DNA of 56,706 nucleotides from Pseudomonas sp. UBA5706 (GCF_002419965.1 NZ_DIHC01000024.1:1-56706), one strand, 5' to 3'. Positions 24,890 through 33,225 are shown, numbered from the stretch's first letter. The notes: a model not told the origin generated them from the letters alone. Program-made: numbers and translations.

Positions 24890-25915
24890 ATGAGTATCGG
24901 TGTTTCGTCGGCTCGCCCGTTGCAGGATCTGAACACACCCACGGATTTTTCGTCGCTGAGTGGCAAGTCCGGACAGCAACACTCACTCAATGGTGGATCA
25001 AGTGGCAATCAGGTCATCGACCCGAGCGCCTTGCTGTTCGCCAACTCAACACCATCGCAAGTCAACTTCGCGCCGCCCGGCAGCCAGGACTCGCAAACCG
25101 ACGCCAGCAGTGCGCTGTCGGGAAGCAATAATCAGACGGCCACCCCTCAAACCGGCATGGCCCAGCAGATCATGACTCTGCTGATGGAGCTGATGCAGAT
25201 GCTCATGCAGAACAACCCCAATCAATCCAATTCCGGCAGTGGCCAACCCACCAGCAACAATCTGGCGACTCAGGGTGGAGGTGGCGATGGCGTCGACAGC
25301 TCAGGGGGCACTGCAGAGGGCAGTGTTGATGGCGCGGGTGGTGGCGGTGGCGATGCTGCGGCTTCGGCCGATGGTGCTTCCGGGCTGAGCACACCCAGCA
25401 GCGATACTGCCAGCGCCGTGTCTGGGGATACCTCGCTAAGCGGCTCCGGTGATTTGCATCTGCCCCAGCAGCTCGAGCCCTACCGCGCCGACATCATGGA
25501 CGCTTCCAAGGCAACCGGCGTCTCGCCAAGTGTGCTGGCCGGGCAGATATGGGCCGAGTCGCGCGGCAAGCTGGGTGACGACACCACCAACGTCAATGGC
25601 AAGACCGACGCGGGTCTGATGCAGGTCAACGCTGACACCTTTGCAGGCCTCAAGCAGGAAAATCCCGAACTGTTGGGCAATGCCGACGTGAACAACGCCC
25701 ACGACAACATCATGGCGGGCGCGCTCTATATGCGTGACCAGCAAAAGGCCTTCGGCGACGTGGGCTCGGCGTTGCGCGCCTACAACTCGGGACCTGACAA
25801 AGTGGACAAAAACGATCTGTCCAATGCAGGCGGGATCGGCGATCCGGACTACGTAAAGAACGTGATGAACTTCGCGAAGATCATCGAAAGCGGGCAGGGC
25901 CAACTGCCTGCCTGA
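24890..25915 (+). CDS. Harpin-like secreted lytic transglycosylase (HopP1-like)
   Basis: The 341-residue protein joins a harpin-like N-terminal half (about 1-190, Gly/Ser/Gln/Asn-rich, no cysteine, with QQIMTLLMELMQMLMQNN) to a C-terminal SLT-family peptidoglycan lyase domain. The SLT domain (about 195-325) shows catalytic Glu223 in IWAESRGKL, then GLMQVN and ALRAYNSG. HopP1 of P. syringae has the same architecture. It probably opens the cell wall for the pilus, aids translocation, or both. ATG 24890 has an AAAGAGG site, 31 bases after hrpK, so it shares the hrpK transcript. A chaperone-independent harpin role alone is also possible. Confidence 0.85.
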   Translation: MSIGVSSARPLQDLNTPTDFSSLSGKSGQQHSLNGGSSGNQVIDPSALLFANSTPSQVNFAPPGSQDSQTDASSALSGSNNQTATPQTGMAQQIMTLLMELMQMLMQNNPNQSNSGSGQPTSNNLATQGGGGDGVDSSGGTAEGSVDGAGGGGGDAAASADGASGLSTPSSDTASAVSGDTSLSGSGDLHLPQQLEPYRADIMDASKATGVSPSVLAGQIWAESRGKLGDDTTNVNGKTDAGLMQVNADTFAGLKQENPELLGNADVNNAHDNIMAGALYMRDQQKAFGDVGSALRAYNSGPDKVDKNDLSNAGGIGDPDYVKNVMNFAKIIESGQGQLPA

Positions 25916-26017
25916 CATTCGCTCCCTCTACGCCCGGCACGCAGGTCCGCGTCAGTCGGGCTGACCCGGCCGGGCCTCGCTGAAGGGGGACGGTCGCATC
26001 TTGACGCGAGGTTTTGC

Positions 26018-27598
26018 ATGAACATCATTCCACGGCACATTCAAGGGGCAGCGCCGACCCTGCCGACCGATACGACCCAGGGCGCCGGGGCCAGTCATGC
26101 GCCTGCCCAGGTCGCCGCCCTGTCAGCGCAACAGATTCAGACACAAGTCAGACAGATTGCCGACTTCCTGAAGCAACAGGTATTCGCCGCCCATTATCAA
26201 ACCCTGATGCAGGTTCCCCGGGACGTCAGTCAGGCTGATCTGGACGAAATCAATCAGCACAACGAGGGTGTCACCCGAAGCAATCAACAACTTGACGCCA
26301 TCGCTGACAGTCGGGCGCGGGTGCTCCAGCAAGAGAATGAAACCCCTGGCGACATCGCTGAAACCCTGGCCAAGGGCGAAAAGTTCGACCGAGGGGCTAC
26401 GCGCGCCTCAAGTGCCTTGCGCGCCATGCCGTTTGCCGCTGCTACCGCGCTGCAATACATGCGACCCGCCATCAACAAGGGCGACTGGCTGCCTGCACCG
26501 CTCAAACCCCTGACGCCGCTGATTCCCGGAATGGTTTCCGGGGTCATGGATCAGGTGGGTACCGGTGTAATGAACCGTGTCACCGGCGATAACCAGTTCC
26601 TGAAGACGGCCTCCGACAACCTGCATGACGCCATGGCCGCGTCGCAAAAACGCCACACCCCGGGCCTGGTTCAGCAGAGCGTCGACATGGGTGGAGCGAT
26701 TCAGGGCTATACCGCGCGTAACGCGGTGCGCACGGTGCTTGGCACGGCGCTGGCCGCAAGCCCCAAGGTGCAGGCGGCGGTTGACACGTCTATCGCAACC
26801 GTCGGCGGGCTGGCCGCCAATGCGGTTTTCGGCAACCGCCTGCAAACCACCGAACACCGCGATCATCTGCGTGGCGGAGCCTACGTGTTCGGCCGCAAAG
26901 ACACTGAGGCCAAACCGCTGGACGATGAAACCGAATGGCTCGATGCCTACAAAGCCATCAAGAACGCCACTTATTCGAGTGCTGCACTCAATGCCGGCAA
27001 GCGCGTGGCGGGCATGCCGCTGGACATCATGACCGACAGCAGCAAAGCGGTGCGCAGCCTGGTCTCGGCAACCAGCCTGACCCAGAACGGCCTGGCGCTG
27101 GCGGGCGGCTTTGCCGGTGTTGGCAAGCTGCAGGAATTGGCGACCCAAAATCTCACCAACCCCTATGCCAGGAGCGCCGTCAGCCAGTTAACCAATACTG
27201 CCGCCTCTGCGGCGGTGTTCGCAGGCTGGACCACCGCCGGTGTGGTGACCGACCCGGCGACCCGCGCCGCAGAAGATTTCCTGCAGAAAACGGTGAAGGA
27301 TGCGGCGTCAACCTCGGCGGCGTTCGTCGGTGACAAAACCGCAGAAGGTGCCAGGGCGACAGCGCACGCGGCGCAGGTTGCGGGCAACAAGACTGCAGCA
27401 GGCGCGCGGGTCGCAGCGCAGACGGCGACCGCTGTTGGCAACAAAACCGTGGAGGGTGCCAAGGTTGTAGCGCAGTCGGCTGCCGACGGCGTCAACAATG
27501 CGCTGGTGACCACCGGCGCGGCCTTACGTGCGCAGTACGCCAATCATGTGCGACGGCGTGACAGACCCGCCGATGTCGGCGACATCGAACTCGGATAA
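26018..27598 (+). CDS. Unassigned type III effector candidate, 526 residues
   Basis: I do not recognise this family. The first 50 residues are Ser/Thr/Gln/Ala-rich and lack acidic residues except one, as in HrpL-regulated effectors (MNIIPRHIQGAAPTLPTDTT). Then come a helical region, a hydrophobic Gly/Pro stretch (about 145-190, PLTPLIPGMVSGVMDQVGTG) and other small-residue hydrophobic helices. Near the C-terminus three tandem repeats of about 17 residues (about 437-490) share V(G/A)(D/G)(N)KT-x-x-GA(R/K). The tail is basic (VRRRDRP). It lies 102 bases after the transglycosylase gene with no new Hrp box, and 11 bases before the next gene, so it is part of the hrpK operon. Membrane or organelle targeting in the host is a guess. 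Confidence 0.72.
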   Translation: MNIIPRHIQGAAPTLPTDTTQGAGASHAPAQVAALSAQQIQTQVRQIADFLKQQVFAAHYQTLMQVPRDVSQADLDEINQHNEGVTRSNQQLDAIADSRARVLQQENETPGDIAETLAKGEKFDRGATRASSALRAMPFAAATALQYMRPAINKGDWLPAPLKPLTPLIPGMVSGVMDQVGTGVMNRVTGDNQFLKTASDNLHDAMAASQKRHTPGLVQQSVDMGGAIQGYTARNAVRTVLGTALAASPKVQAAVDTSIATVGGLAANAVFGNRLQTTEHRDHLRGGAYVFGRKDTEAKPLDDETEWLDAYKAIKNATYSSAALNAGKRVAGMPLDIMTDSSKAVRSLVSATSLTQNGLALAGGFAGVGKLQELATQNLTNPYARSAVSQLTNTAASAAVFAGWTTAGVVTDPATRAAEDFLQKTVKDAASTSAAFVGDKTAEGARATAHAAQVAGNKTAAGARVAAQTATAVGNKTVEGAKVVAQSAADGVNNALVTTGAALRAQYANHVRRRDRPADVGDIELG

Positions 27599-27609
27599 CA
27601 GGAGGTACC

Positions 27610-28626
27610 ATGCCGCTGTCGACTTCAAATCACGGTTTCACCCGATCAGTGCATCATTTCAATACCGGTGAATCCAACAATACAGTGCTCACCCGGCGAG
27701 TGCTCGAGCCCGAGAATTCCAGGCATCGAGGGCGCACGGTCACGGTCTCGGTGGGCGAGATGGACGCCCTTAAGTACGCCAATGATGCGATTGACGATAC
27801 CTGGCGCATTCTGAACTACGGATCCGGTAATCAGGAACGGCATCTCAAGCGCACTGCCGGCGAATCGTTCAAGCGCACGGTGCTGGTCTACGAGCAACAC
27901 CCCCACAACAGCTTCAGCGCGGAATCGGCGCGCACGGCTGCACGTTTCGAGGCGGGCAATTGCGACCAGATGGCAGCAGTCAATGCCTTGTTGCTTGCCT
28001 CATCGCCATTGCAGCAACCGGTTTCAATCGTCAGCGCGCCCGATGTCGGGCACAGCTTCGTGGAGGTGGGCGATTCACGCGCCACGGACAACACCATCAT
28101 CTCCGATGCCTGGCCCGAATTCGGTCGAGCGGTCAGGCGCAAGGATTTTGCATTGTTGGGCAGCAACCCGGTGACCGTGGCACGGTTCAATCCCGACCCT
28201 CGTCCGGAAGAGCGCGAGACTCTGCTGCGCGGCCCCAAGGAGCGTCAGCGCGACGTTGATCGCCAGTTTGCCCGATCCAGGCCCGACTACCCGATGAACG
28301 GGCATCAGTTGGTCAACCGAGTGTTGCGAGACAGCAATGTGTACGTGCAGGAGCATGCGTCGAAAAACCTCGGTGTCAGCTACGAAGGCGATGTGCGCAA
28401 CGACGACAACCGGCGCGAAGACCAGAACTTCTCCGAGCGCCAGTTCCGGAAACGCTTGCGTGCTTCGGGCATCGATCCGAACACCGGCGCGGCGCGGCCC
28501 GTCGCGGCAACGGTGCCGACGCGTCGCCCCAGCACCCACCACAGCCGCTACGCTGAAACCCCACCCCGGCGCCGGGCGCGGGCCGACTCATTCCTCGATC
28601 GCTTGCGCGATATGCGCCTTGGATAA
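27610..28626 (+). CDS. Candidate type III effector with Cys-His-Asp catalytic triad
   Basis: The 338-residue protein begins with a Ser/Thr/Asn-rich leader (MPLSTSNHGFTRSVHHFNTG), as in secreted effectors. A papain/transglutaminase-like core is suggested by Cys118 in EAGNCDQMA, His148 in GHSFVEVGD and Asp166 in ISDAWPE. This order and spacing fit transglutaminase-fold enzymes, including HopX/AvrPphE-type effectors, but I cannot assign a named family. The C-terminal 110 residues are Arg-rich and disordered. An AGGAGG site precedes the start. It is followed by a chaperone gene 8 bases later, which often marks the chaperone's own client. An enzymatic role on host proteins is inferred. Confidence 0.72.
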   Translation: MPLSTSNHGFTRSVHHFNTGESNNTVLTRRVLEPENSRHRGRTVTVSVGEMDALKYANDAIDDTWRILNYGSGNQERHLKRTAGESFKRTVLVYEQHPHNSFSAESARTAARFEAGNCDQMAAVNALLLASSPLQQPVSIVSAPDVGHSFVEVGDSRATDNTIISDAWPEFGRAVRRKDFALLGSNPVTVARFNPDPRPEERETLLRGPKERQRDVDRQFARSRPDYPMNGHQLVNRVLRDSNVYVQEHASKNLGVSYEGDVRNDDNRREDQNFSERQFRKRLRASGIDPNTGAARPVAATVPTRRPSTHHSRYAETPPRRRARADSFLDRLRDMRLG

Positions 28627-28634
28627 GGAAAAAA

Positions 28635-29123
28635 ATGATGCCTAGCCAGCTGAAACACGTGCTGTCCCCGGTGTTGCAACGAATGAAGCTCGATGCGAGT
28701 AGCCTGGATACTGCGTCCAGCTACGTCATGACCCTTGAGAGCGGTCTGAGTATCGAACTCAAGGAAGCGCCCTGCGATTATTTGACCCTCAGCTGCCTGA
28801 TACCCGTGTCGGCGCAGCGTTTCGATGATGCGCAAACGCTGGCAATCCTGTTGCAGACCAATCTGCTGGGGCTCGAGCATCCGCCGATATTGACCGCAGC
28901 GCTGGTCGAGCAGAAAAAGGTGATCCTCTGGGCGCGTCAACCTTTTCAGTTGCTCGACAGCGGCGCCATGAATCGCCTGTTCCAGCGTTTCACCGAGCAG
29001 GCAGAAAAGATGGGTGCATGGTTGGCCTTACCACTTAAGGCATCGCAGCAACCCCGGCGAAGTGCCGCGCCCGTGGAGAAGCCCACGCGCTTGAGCGGCG
29101 GTCTGGGTACCACAAGGGTATAA
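28635..29123 (+). CDS. Type III effector chaperone, CesT/Tir class I type
   Basis: Small acidic cytoplasmic protein of 162 residues (or 161 from ATG 28638). It shows the class I chaperone layout of an N-terminal helix, a central beta-sheet (YVMTLESGLSIELKEA, LTLSCLIPV), a helix with LQTNLL and a strand-helix end (KKVILWARQPFQLLDSGAMNRLFQRF). The C-terminal 30 residues are basic and probably disordered. Such dimers bind the N-terminus of one or a few effectors and hand them to HrcN. It closes the hrpK operon; the Cys-His-Asp protein just upstream is the likeliest client. Confidence 0.85.
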   Translation: MMPSQLKHVLSPVLQRMKLDASSLDTASSYVMTLESGLSIELKEAPCDYLTLSCLIPVSAQRFDDAQTLAILLQTNLLGLEHPPILTAALVEQKKVILWARQPFQLLDSGAMNRLFQRFTEQAEKMGAWLALPLKASQQPRRSAAPVEKPTRLSGGLGTTRV

Positions 29124-29139
29124 GGGCCTCTAGCAGGCG

Positions 29140-29163
29140 CCACCCTTGTGCGAGCAAGGGTGG
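29140..29163. terminator. Stem-loop after the effector operon
   Basis: CCACCCTTG, six bases, then CAAGGGTGG forms a 9-bp perfect stem 17 bases after the chaperone stop. It probably ends the hrpK operon and marks the right edge of the type III cluster. Confidence 0.65.
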
Positions 29164-29273
29164 GTACGCTCGGCGAGCCAGCGCTGAAGGGGCTGTGGCC
29201 ATCGAGAAGCGCTGAACTATCAACGCGCATCTCCGGTCGGTTTTACATCGCTCATCCACCTCTGGAGTCAAGC

Positions 29274-29960
29274 ATGCAGCCTTATGTCGTTTGCCACATG
29301 ATGTCGTCACTGGACGGCCACGCCCTCACCGATGGCTGGGATCGCCCGTTCAAAAAAGCCGCCGGGGATCTTTACGAGAAGCTGGCGCAGACGTTTGCGT
29401 TCGATGCGTGGATCTGCGGCCGGGTAACCATGCAGGAAATCGCTCACGACGAGGGTTATCCCAAAGGCCTGGCAAAAGCGCCCATCGCGCGAACCCACCA
29501 CTTTGTCGAGCGTCAGGCCAAGAGCTACGCGATTTCCATCGACCCCCATGGCAAGGTCGGCTGGAAGAAAAACCAGGCGTTGGACTCCCATGTGGTCGAA
29601 GTGCTTACCGAAGGCGTTTCGGACGACTACCTGGCTTATCTGCAATCGGTTGGCGTCTCCTATATTTTTGCCGGCAAAACCGAGATCGATCTCAAGCAGG
29701 TGGTCGATATCCTGGGTAACGAACTGGGCTGCAAGCGGCTGATTGTCGAAGGTGGGCCTCATGTCAGTGGCTCGTTCGTCAATGCCGGCCTGGTGGACGA
29801 GGTGAGTGTGCTGATCCTGCCGCTGGTCGATGGCCGGGGCGAGCATCCGGCGTCCTTCGAAGTGTCCCCCAATGCCTGGAAACAACCCACCCACCTCACG
29901 TTGACCTCGGCCGAGGTGCAGGAAGGCGGCGCCGTCTGGCTGCGCTACAAGAAGCGCTAA
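29274..29960 (+). CDS. RibD C-terminal-domain / dihydrofolate reductase-like protein
   Basis: Predicted NADPH-dependent reductase of 228 residues. Its fold is that of the RibD reductase domain: MMSSLDGHALTDGWDRP at the N-terminus, then GCKRLIVEGGPHVSGSFVNA and VDEVSVLILPLVDGRG near the end. No deaminase domain is present, so it is not a complete RibD. Its substrate is unknown. ATG 29274 follows a CTGGAG site. It converges on ptrR, with four bases shared. Confidence 0.85.
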   Translation: MQPYVVCHMMSSLDGHALTDGWDRPFKKAAGDLYEKLAQTFAFDAWICGRVTMQEIAHDEGYPKGLAKAPIARTHHFVERQAKSYAISIDPHGKVGWKKNQALDSHVVEVLTEGVSDDYLAYLQSVGVSYIFAGKTEIDLKQVVDILGNELGCKRLIVEGGPHVSGSFVNAGLVDEVSVLILPLVDGRGEHPASFEVSPNAWKQPTHLTLTSAEVQEGGAVWLRYKKR

Positions 29961-30856
29961 ACCGCTGACTCAGTCAGGTGTGGCGTCGCGTCACGCTGGA
30001 CCGCGTTCTGCACCAGATCGATGAACGCGGTGAGCGCCGGCGAGCGCACGCCGCGCCGCCACGTCAACCAGATGTTCAGGTAGCGAAAGTCTTCGCTCAG
30101 CGGATAGGCGTGCACATTACGGCTGCCTGGCATGCTTTCCAGCATGCTGCGCGGCACCATCGCCACACCGGCGCCTGCGGTGACGCAGGCGAGCATGCCG
30201 TGATACGACTCCATTTCGAAGATCTTGCCGGGCGTGGCCATGTCGGCCTTGAACCAGGCTTCGAAATGCTTCCTGTACGAGCAGTTCTGACGAAACGCGT
30301 ACACCGTCTTGCTGCTCACTTCCTGGGCCCGGTTCACCGGCTCATGGCTGGCGGCAGTGATCAGGAGCATTTCTTCTTCAAACAGTTCGATGCCCTCAAG
30401 CTCTGGATGGCGCAGTGGGCCATCGACAAACGCCGCGCTGAGCCGGCCCGAGAGCACGCCGTCGATCATGTCGCCAGAGGGCCCCGTTGACAGGTCCAGT
30501 TCGACCTTCGGATAGCATTGGTGAAACTCGGCCAGCAGGGAAGGGATGCGCACTGCGGCCGTGCTTTCCATCGAGCCCAGGGAGAAAACCCCTTGAGGTT
30601 CCGAGCCTGAGGTCGCTTGCCGGGCCTCTTCAACCAACTCCAGGATGCGCCGGGTGTAATCGAGGAAGGTCCAGCCAGTGGCCGAAAGACGCAGGCGCAG
30701 CTTCTCGCGGATGAACAGGTCGACACCCAACTCCTGCTCCAGCTGCTTGATGCGGGTGGTCAGGTTAGAGGGCACGCGATGCAGGCGCTGGGCGGCAGCG
30801 GTGATGCTGCCTTCTTCGGCAACGGCCTTGAACAGCTCGAGTTGAGTCAGGTCCAT
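29957..30856 (-). CDS. ptrR: LysR-type regulator PtrR (YneJ-like)
   Basis: LysR-family regulator of 299 residues. The N-terminal winged helix is MDLTQLELFKAVAEEGSITAA with RVPSNLTTRIKQLE; the effector domain includes LSTGPSGDMIDGVLSG and MESYHGMLACVTAGAGVA. These segments match E. coli PtrR (YneJ), which sits beside and regulates the succinate semialdehyde dehydrogenase gene sad. Here too it is divergent from sad. Its operator is probably in the shared 150-base spacer. Confidence 0.9.
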   Translation of the reverse strand: MDLTQLELFKAVAEEGSITAAAQRLHRVPSNLTTRIKQLEQELGVDLFIREKLRLRLSATGWTFLDYTRRILELVEEARQATSGSEPQGVFSLGSMESTAAVRIPSLLAEFHQCYPKVELDLSTGPSGDMIDGVLSGRLSAAFVDGPLRHPELEGIELFEEEMLLITAASHEPVNRAQEVSSKTVYAFRQNCSYRKHFEAWFKADMATPGKIFEMESYHGMLACVTAGAGVAMVPRSMLESMPGSRNVHAYPLSEDFRYLNIWLTWRRGVRSPALTAFIDLVQNAVQRDATPHLTESAV

Positions 30857-30895
30857 GAATACGCTGATACCTTCACGATGAGAGAATGTATTGTT

Positions 30896-30912
30896 GATAA
30901 TTATTCATTATC
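30896..30912. promoter_or_regulatory. Candidate PtrR operator between ptrR and sad
   Basis: GATAAT, five bases, then ATTATC is a perfect 6-bp inverted repeat in the AT-rich spacer, 40 bases before the ptrR start. The T-N11-A core fits LysR operators. Confidence 0.5.
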
Positions 30913-31006
30913 GAAATTTAGACCGAGAGCCTATCGTGGACCCAACACTTCAGCAACGGGTCTCGGCCCGGTGGTGAGGATCAACCACTTTCGAGGGCAA
31001 TTCTTC

Positions 31007-32398
31007 ATGTCACACCATGCATCCGCTACTCATGCCATTTCGTTGAACCCCGCCACCGGCGAGGTGTTCGCGCAATATCCCTTCGAGCAAGCCGCCGAGC
31101 TGGAGCAGTCGCTGAGCCGAGCTGCTGCAGGTTTCAACGTTTGGCGCAAAGAGCCTGTCAGCGTGCGTGCCGAGCAGTTGCGCAAGGTCGCGAAGGTGCT
31201 GCGCAAAAACGCTGAGCCGTTGGCACAGATGATGACAGCCGAAATGGGCAAGCCAATCGCGCAGGCTCGCGGTGAGGTGGAGAAGACAGCGGCGACCTGC
31301 GAGTGGTACGCCGAGAACGGGCCAGCCATGCTGGCTTCGGAAAAGACCTCGGTTGAGAACGACAAGGCCTGGATCGACTTCTTGCCACTGGGTCCGATCC
31401 TGGCAGTGATGCCGTGGAACTTCCCTATCTGGCAGGTCATGCGCGGTGCGATTCCGATGATTCTTGCCGGTAACACCTACGTGCTCAAACACGCACCCAA
31501 TGTGATGGGCAGCGCTTATCTGCTGCGTGACGCCTGGGCTGAAGCGGGTTTGCCGGAAGGCGTGTTCGAGGTCATCAACGTGGGTAATGACGGTGTTTCC
31601 AGCGCCATCGCCGACCCGCGAATCGCCGCCGTGGCGGTCACCGGCAGCGTGCGCGCCGGGTCTGCCATCGCCGCTCAAGCCGGTGCAGCCTTGAAGAAAT
31701 GCGTGCTGGAACTAGGTGGCTCCGATCCGTTCATCGTCCTGGCTGACGCCGATCTGGATGAAGCGGTAAAAGCGGCCACCGTCGGCCGTTATCAGAACAG
31801 CGGGCAGATCTGCGTGGCGGCCAAGCGCATCATTGTGCAAGAGGGTGTGCTGCCGGCGTTCACCGAGAAATTCGTGGCGGCGGTCAAGGCCCTCAAGATC
31901 GGCGATCCGCTCGTCGAGGAAAACTACATCGGCCCGATGGCCCGTTATGACCTGCGTGATGAGTTGCACGAGCAGGTCAGCAAAACCCTGAGCGAAGGCG
32001 CAACGCTGTTGTACGGCGGTGAAAAACTTGAAGGTGAGGGAAATTACTACGCGCCGACGATACTTGCCGATGTGCGCCCGGGCATGACGTCGTTCAAGGA
32101 AGAGCTATTTGGCCCGGTGGCTTCCCTGATCGTCGCCCGGGACGCCGAACATGCCGTGGAACTGGCCAACGACAGCGAGTTTGGCCTGGCGGGCAGCGTT
32201 TGGAGTGCGGATGTTGAAAAGGCCCGTCATGTGGCGGCGCGTCTTGAGACCGGTGGGGTCTTCATCAATGGCTACACCGCATCCGACGCACGTGTGCCGA
32301 TTGGCGGGGTGAAAAAGAGCGGCTTCGGTCGGGAGCTGTCACATTTCGGCATTCGCGAATTCTGTAATGCGCAAACGGTTTGGCTGGACCGACGTTGA
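31007..32398 (+). CDS. sad: NAD-dependent succinate-semialdehyde dehydrogenase (Sad/YneI type)
   Basis: Oxidises succinate semialdehyde to succinate, the last step of GABA and putrescine use. The 463-residue protein shows ILAVMPWNFPIWQVMRG, the catalytic glutamate in VLELGGSDPF and the nucleophilic cysteine in NSGQICVAAKR. The sequence follows E. coli Sad closely, including KKSGFGRELSHFGIREFCN at the end. ATG 31007 gives the family start; the frame is open upstream but unsupported. It pairs with ptrR. Confidence 0.93.
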   Translation: MSHHASATHAISLNPATGEVFAQYPFEQAAELEQSLSRAAAGFNVWRKEPVSVRAEQLRKVAKVLRKNAEPLAQMMTAEMGKPIAQARGEVEKTAATCEWYAENGPAMLASEKTSVENDKAWIDFLPLGPILAVMPWNFPIWQVMRGAIPMILAGNTYVLKHAPNVMGSAYLLRDAWAEAGLPEGVFEVINVGNDGVSSAIADPRIAAVAVTGSVRAGSAIAAQAGAALKKCVLELGGSDPFIVLADADLDEAVKAATVGRYQNSGQICVAAKRIIVQEGVLPAFTEKFVAAVKALKIGDPLVEENYIGPMARYDLRDELHEQVSKTLSEGATLLYGGEKLEGEGNYYAPTILADVRPGMTSFKEELFGPVASLIVARDAEHAVELANDSEFGLAGSVWSADVEKARHVAARLETGGVFINGYTASDARVPIGGVKKSGFGRELSHFGIREFCNAQTVWLDRR

Positions 32399-32405
32399 GG
32401 GGGCT

Positions 32406-32436
32406 GATGTGCCGGGCTCGCGAAAGCCAGCACATC
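32406..32436. terminator. Stem-loop terminator after sad
   Basis: GATGTGC and GCACATC form the outer stem and GGCT/AGCC an inner one, just after the sad stop and before the convergent tetR gene. Confidence 0.6.
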
Positions 32437-32474
32437 TGACGCAAATTAACGCCAACCACCACCTTGCCGATATT

Positions 32475-32501
32475 GATCGTTCCCACGTTCTGCGTGGGAA
32501 C
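32475..32501. repeat. Copy of the GTTCCCACG palindromic repeat
   Basis: GTTCCCACG, five bases, then CGTGGGAAC, preceded by GATC. This is the same hairpin that forms the left end of the 110-bp elements at 44.6 and 44.7 kb; the right end is not present here. Confidence 0.7.
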
Positions 32502-32549
32502 ACCTGCCTTGACGCGCCGTGTCTGTCAGCGCACTCCACGACCTGAGTA

Positions 32550-33176
32550 TCAGGACGGCATTTGGGCCGTTGCATACACATCCCAGACCCTCATGACCTG
32601 GGTGATGGCGGCGTCAAACACGCGATGCGTGACCCCATCCCTGGCCAGGGTCGAGACCCCTAACAGAAAACTGTCAAACACCGCAGCCAGCGCACGCGCG
32701 TCGGTATCGGTGCGCAGCTCCTGATCGTGAAGACCGCGCTCGACGCACGCGATGAACCCGGCACGGGTCCGGGCCCTTGAGGCGGTCAGTTTTTCCGTGA
32801 CCTGAGCATTCTGCACGGTGGGCGCGCTCATCACGCCCAGCGCCACCATGCAGCCTTTGGGATGGTCGCAATCGCATTGCATTTTTGCCGAGCGGCGCAA
32901 CGCCAGTTCGATGGCCGCTCGTGGGCGCAGCGTGGGGTCCCACAGGCATTCGGTGACTTGGGCAAAGGTGTCCAGATAGCGCTGGACCGCTTCCTGAAAC
33001 AACGCTTCCTTGGACCCGAACGCCGCGTAGAAACTGGGGGCAGAGATGCCACCGCCGATGCTGGCTTTCAATTGGCTGAGCGATGTCGATTCATAGCCAT
33101 GTTCCCAGAACAGGTGCATAGCCTGTTCGATCGCCTGTTCACGATCAAAGGTGCGAGGGCGGCCCATCTGCGCCAT
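32550..33176 (-). CDS. TetR-family repressor
   Basis: Regulator of 208 residues with an N-terminal TetR helix-turn-helix (FDREQAIEQAMHLFWEHGYE, then TSLSQLKASIGGG) and a C-terminal ligand domain with CDHPKGCMVALG. ATG 33176 has an AGAGGA site, and the longer upstream frame is unlikely. It is divergent from an MFS exporter, and the shared spacer carries two direct TACNANTCGATA motifs. It probably represses that exporter and itself; the inducer is unknown. Confidence 0.88.
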   Translation of the reverse strand: MAQMGRPRTFDREQAIEQAMHLFWEHGYESTSLSQLKASIGGGISAPSFYAAFGSKEALFQEAVQRYLDTFAQVTECLWDPTLRPRAAIELALRRSAKMQCDCDHPKGCMVALGVMSAPTVQNAQVTEKLTASRARTRAGFIACVERGLHDQELRTDTDARALAAVFDSFLLGVSTLARDGVTHRVFDAAITQVMRVWDVYATAQMPS

Positions 33177-33205
33177 ACGAGAGTCCTCTTGAGTGACGAG
33201 ATAGA

Positions 33206-33217
33206 TACTACTCGATA
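33206..33217. promoter_or_regulatory. Candidate TetR operator 1
   Basis: TACTACTCGATA resembles the second motif at 33259-33270 (TACCAATCGATA). It lies 30 bases before the tetR start, where binding would block its transcription. Confidence 0.4.
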
Positions 33218-33225
33218 CAAAAGTG

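Noticed and set aside
30590..30610. GGTTCC as part of an Hrp box near ptrR
   Set aside because: No CCAC-type partner at 15-16 bases, and it lies inside the ptrR coding region.
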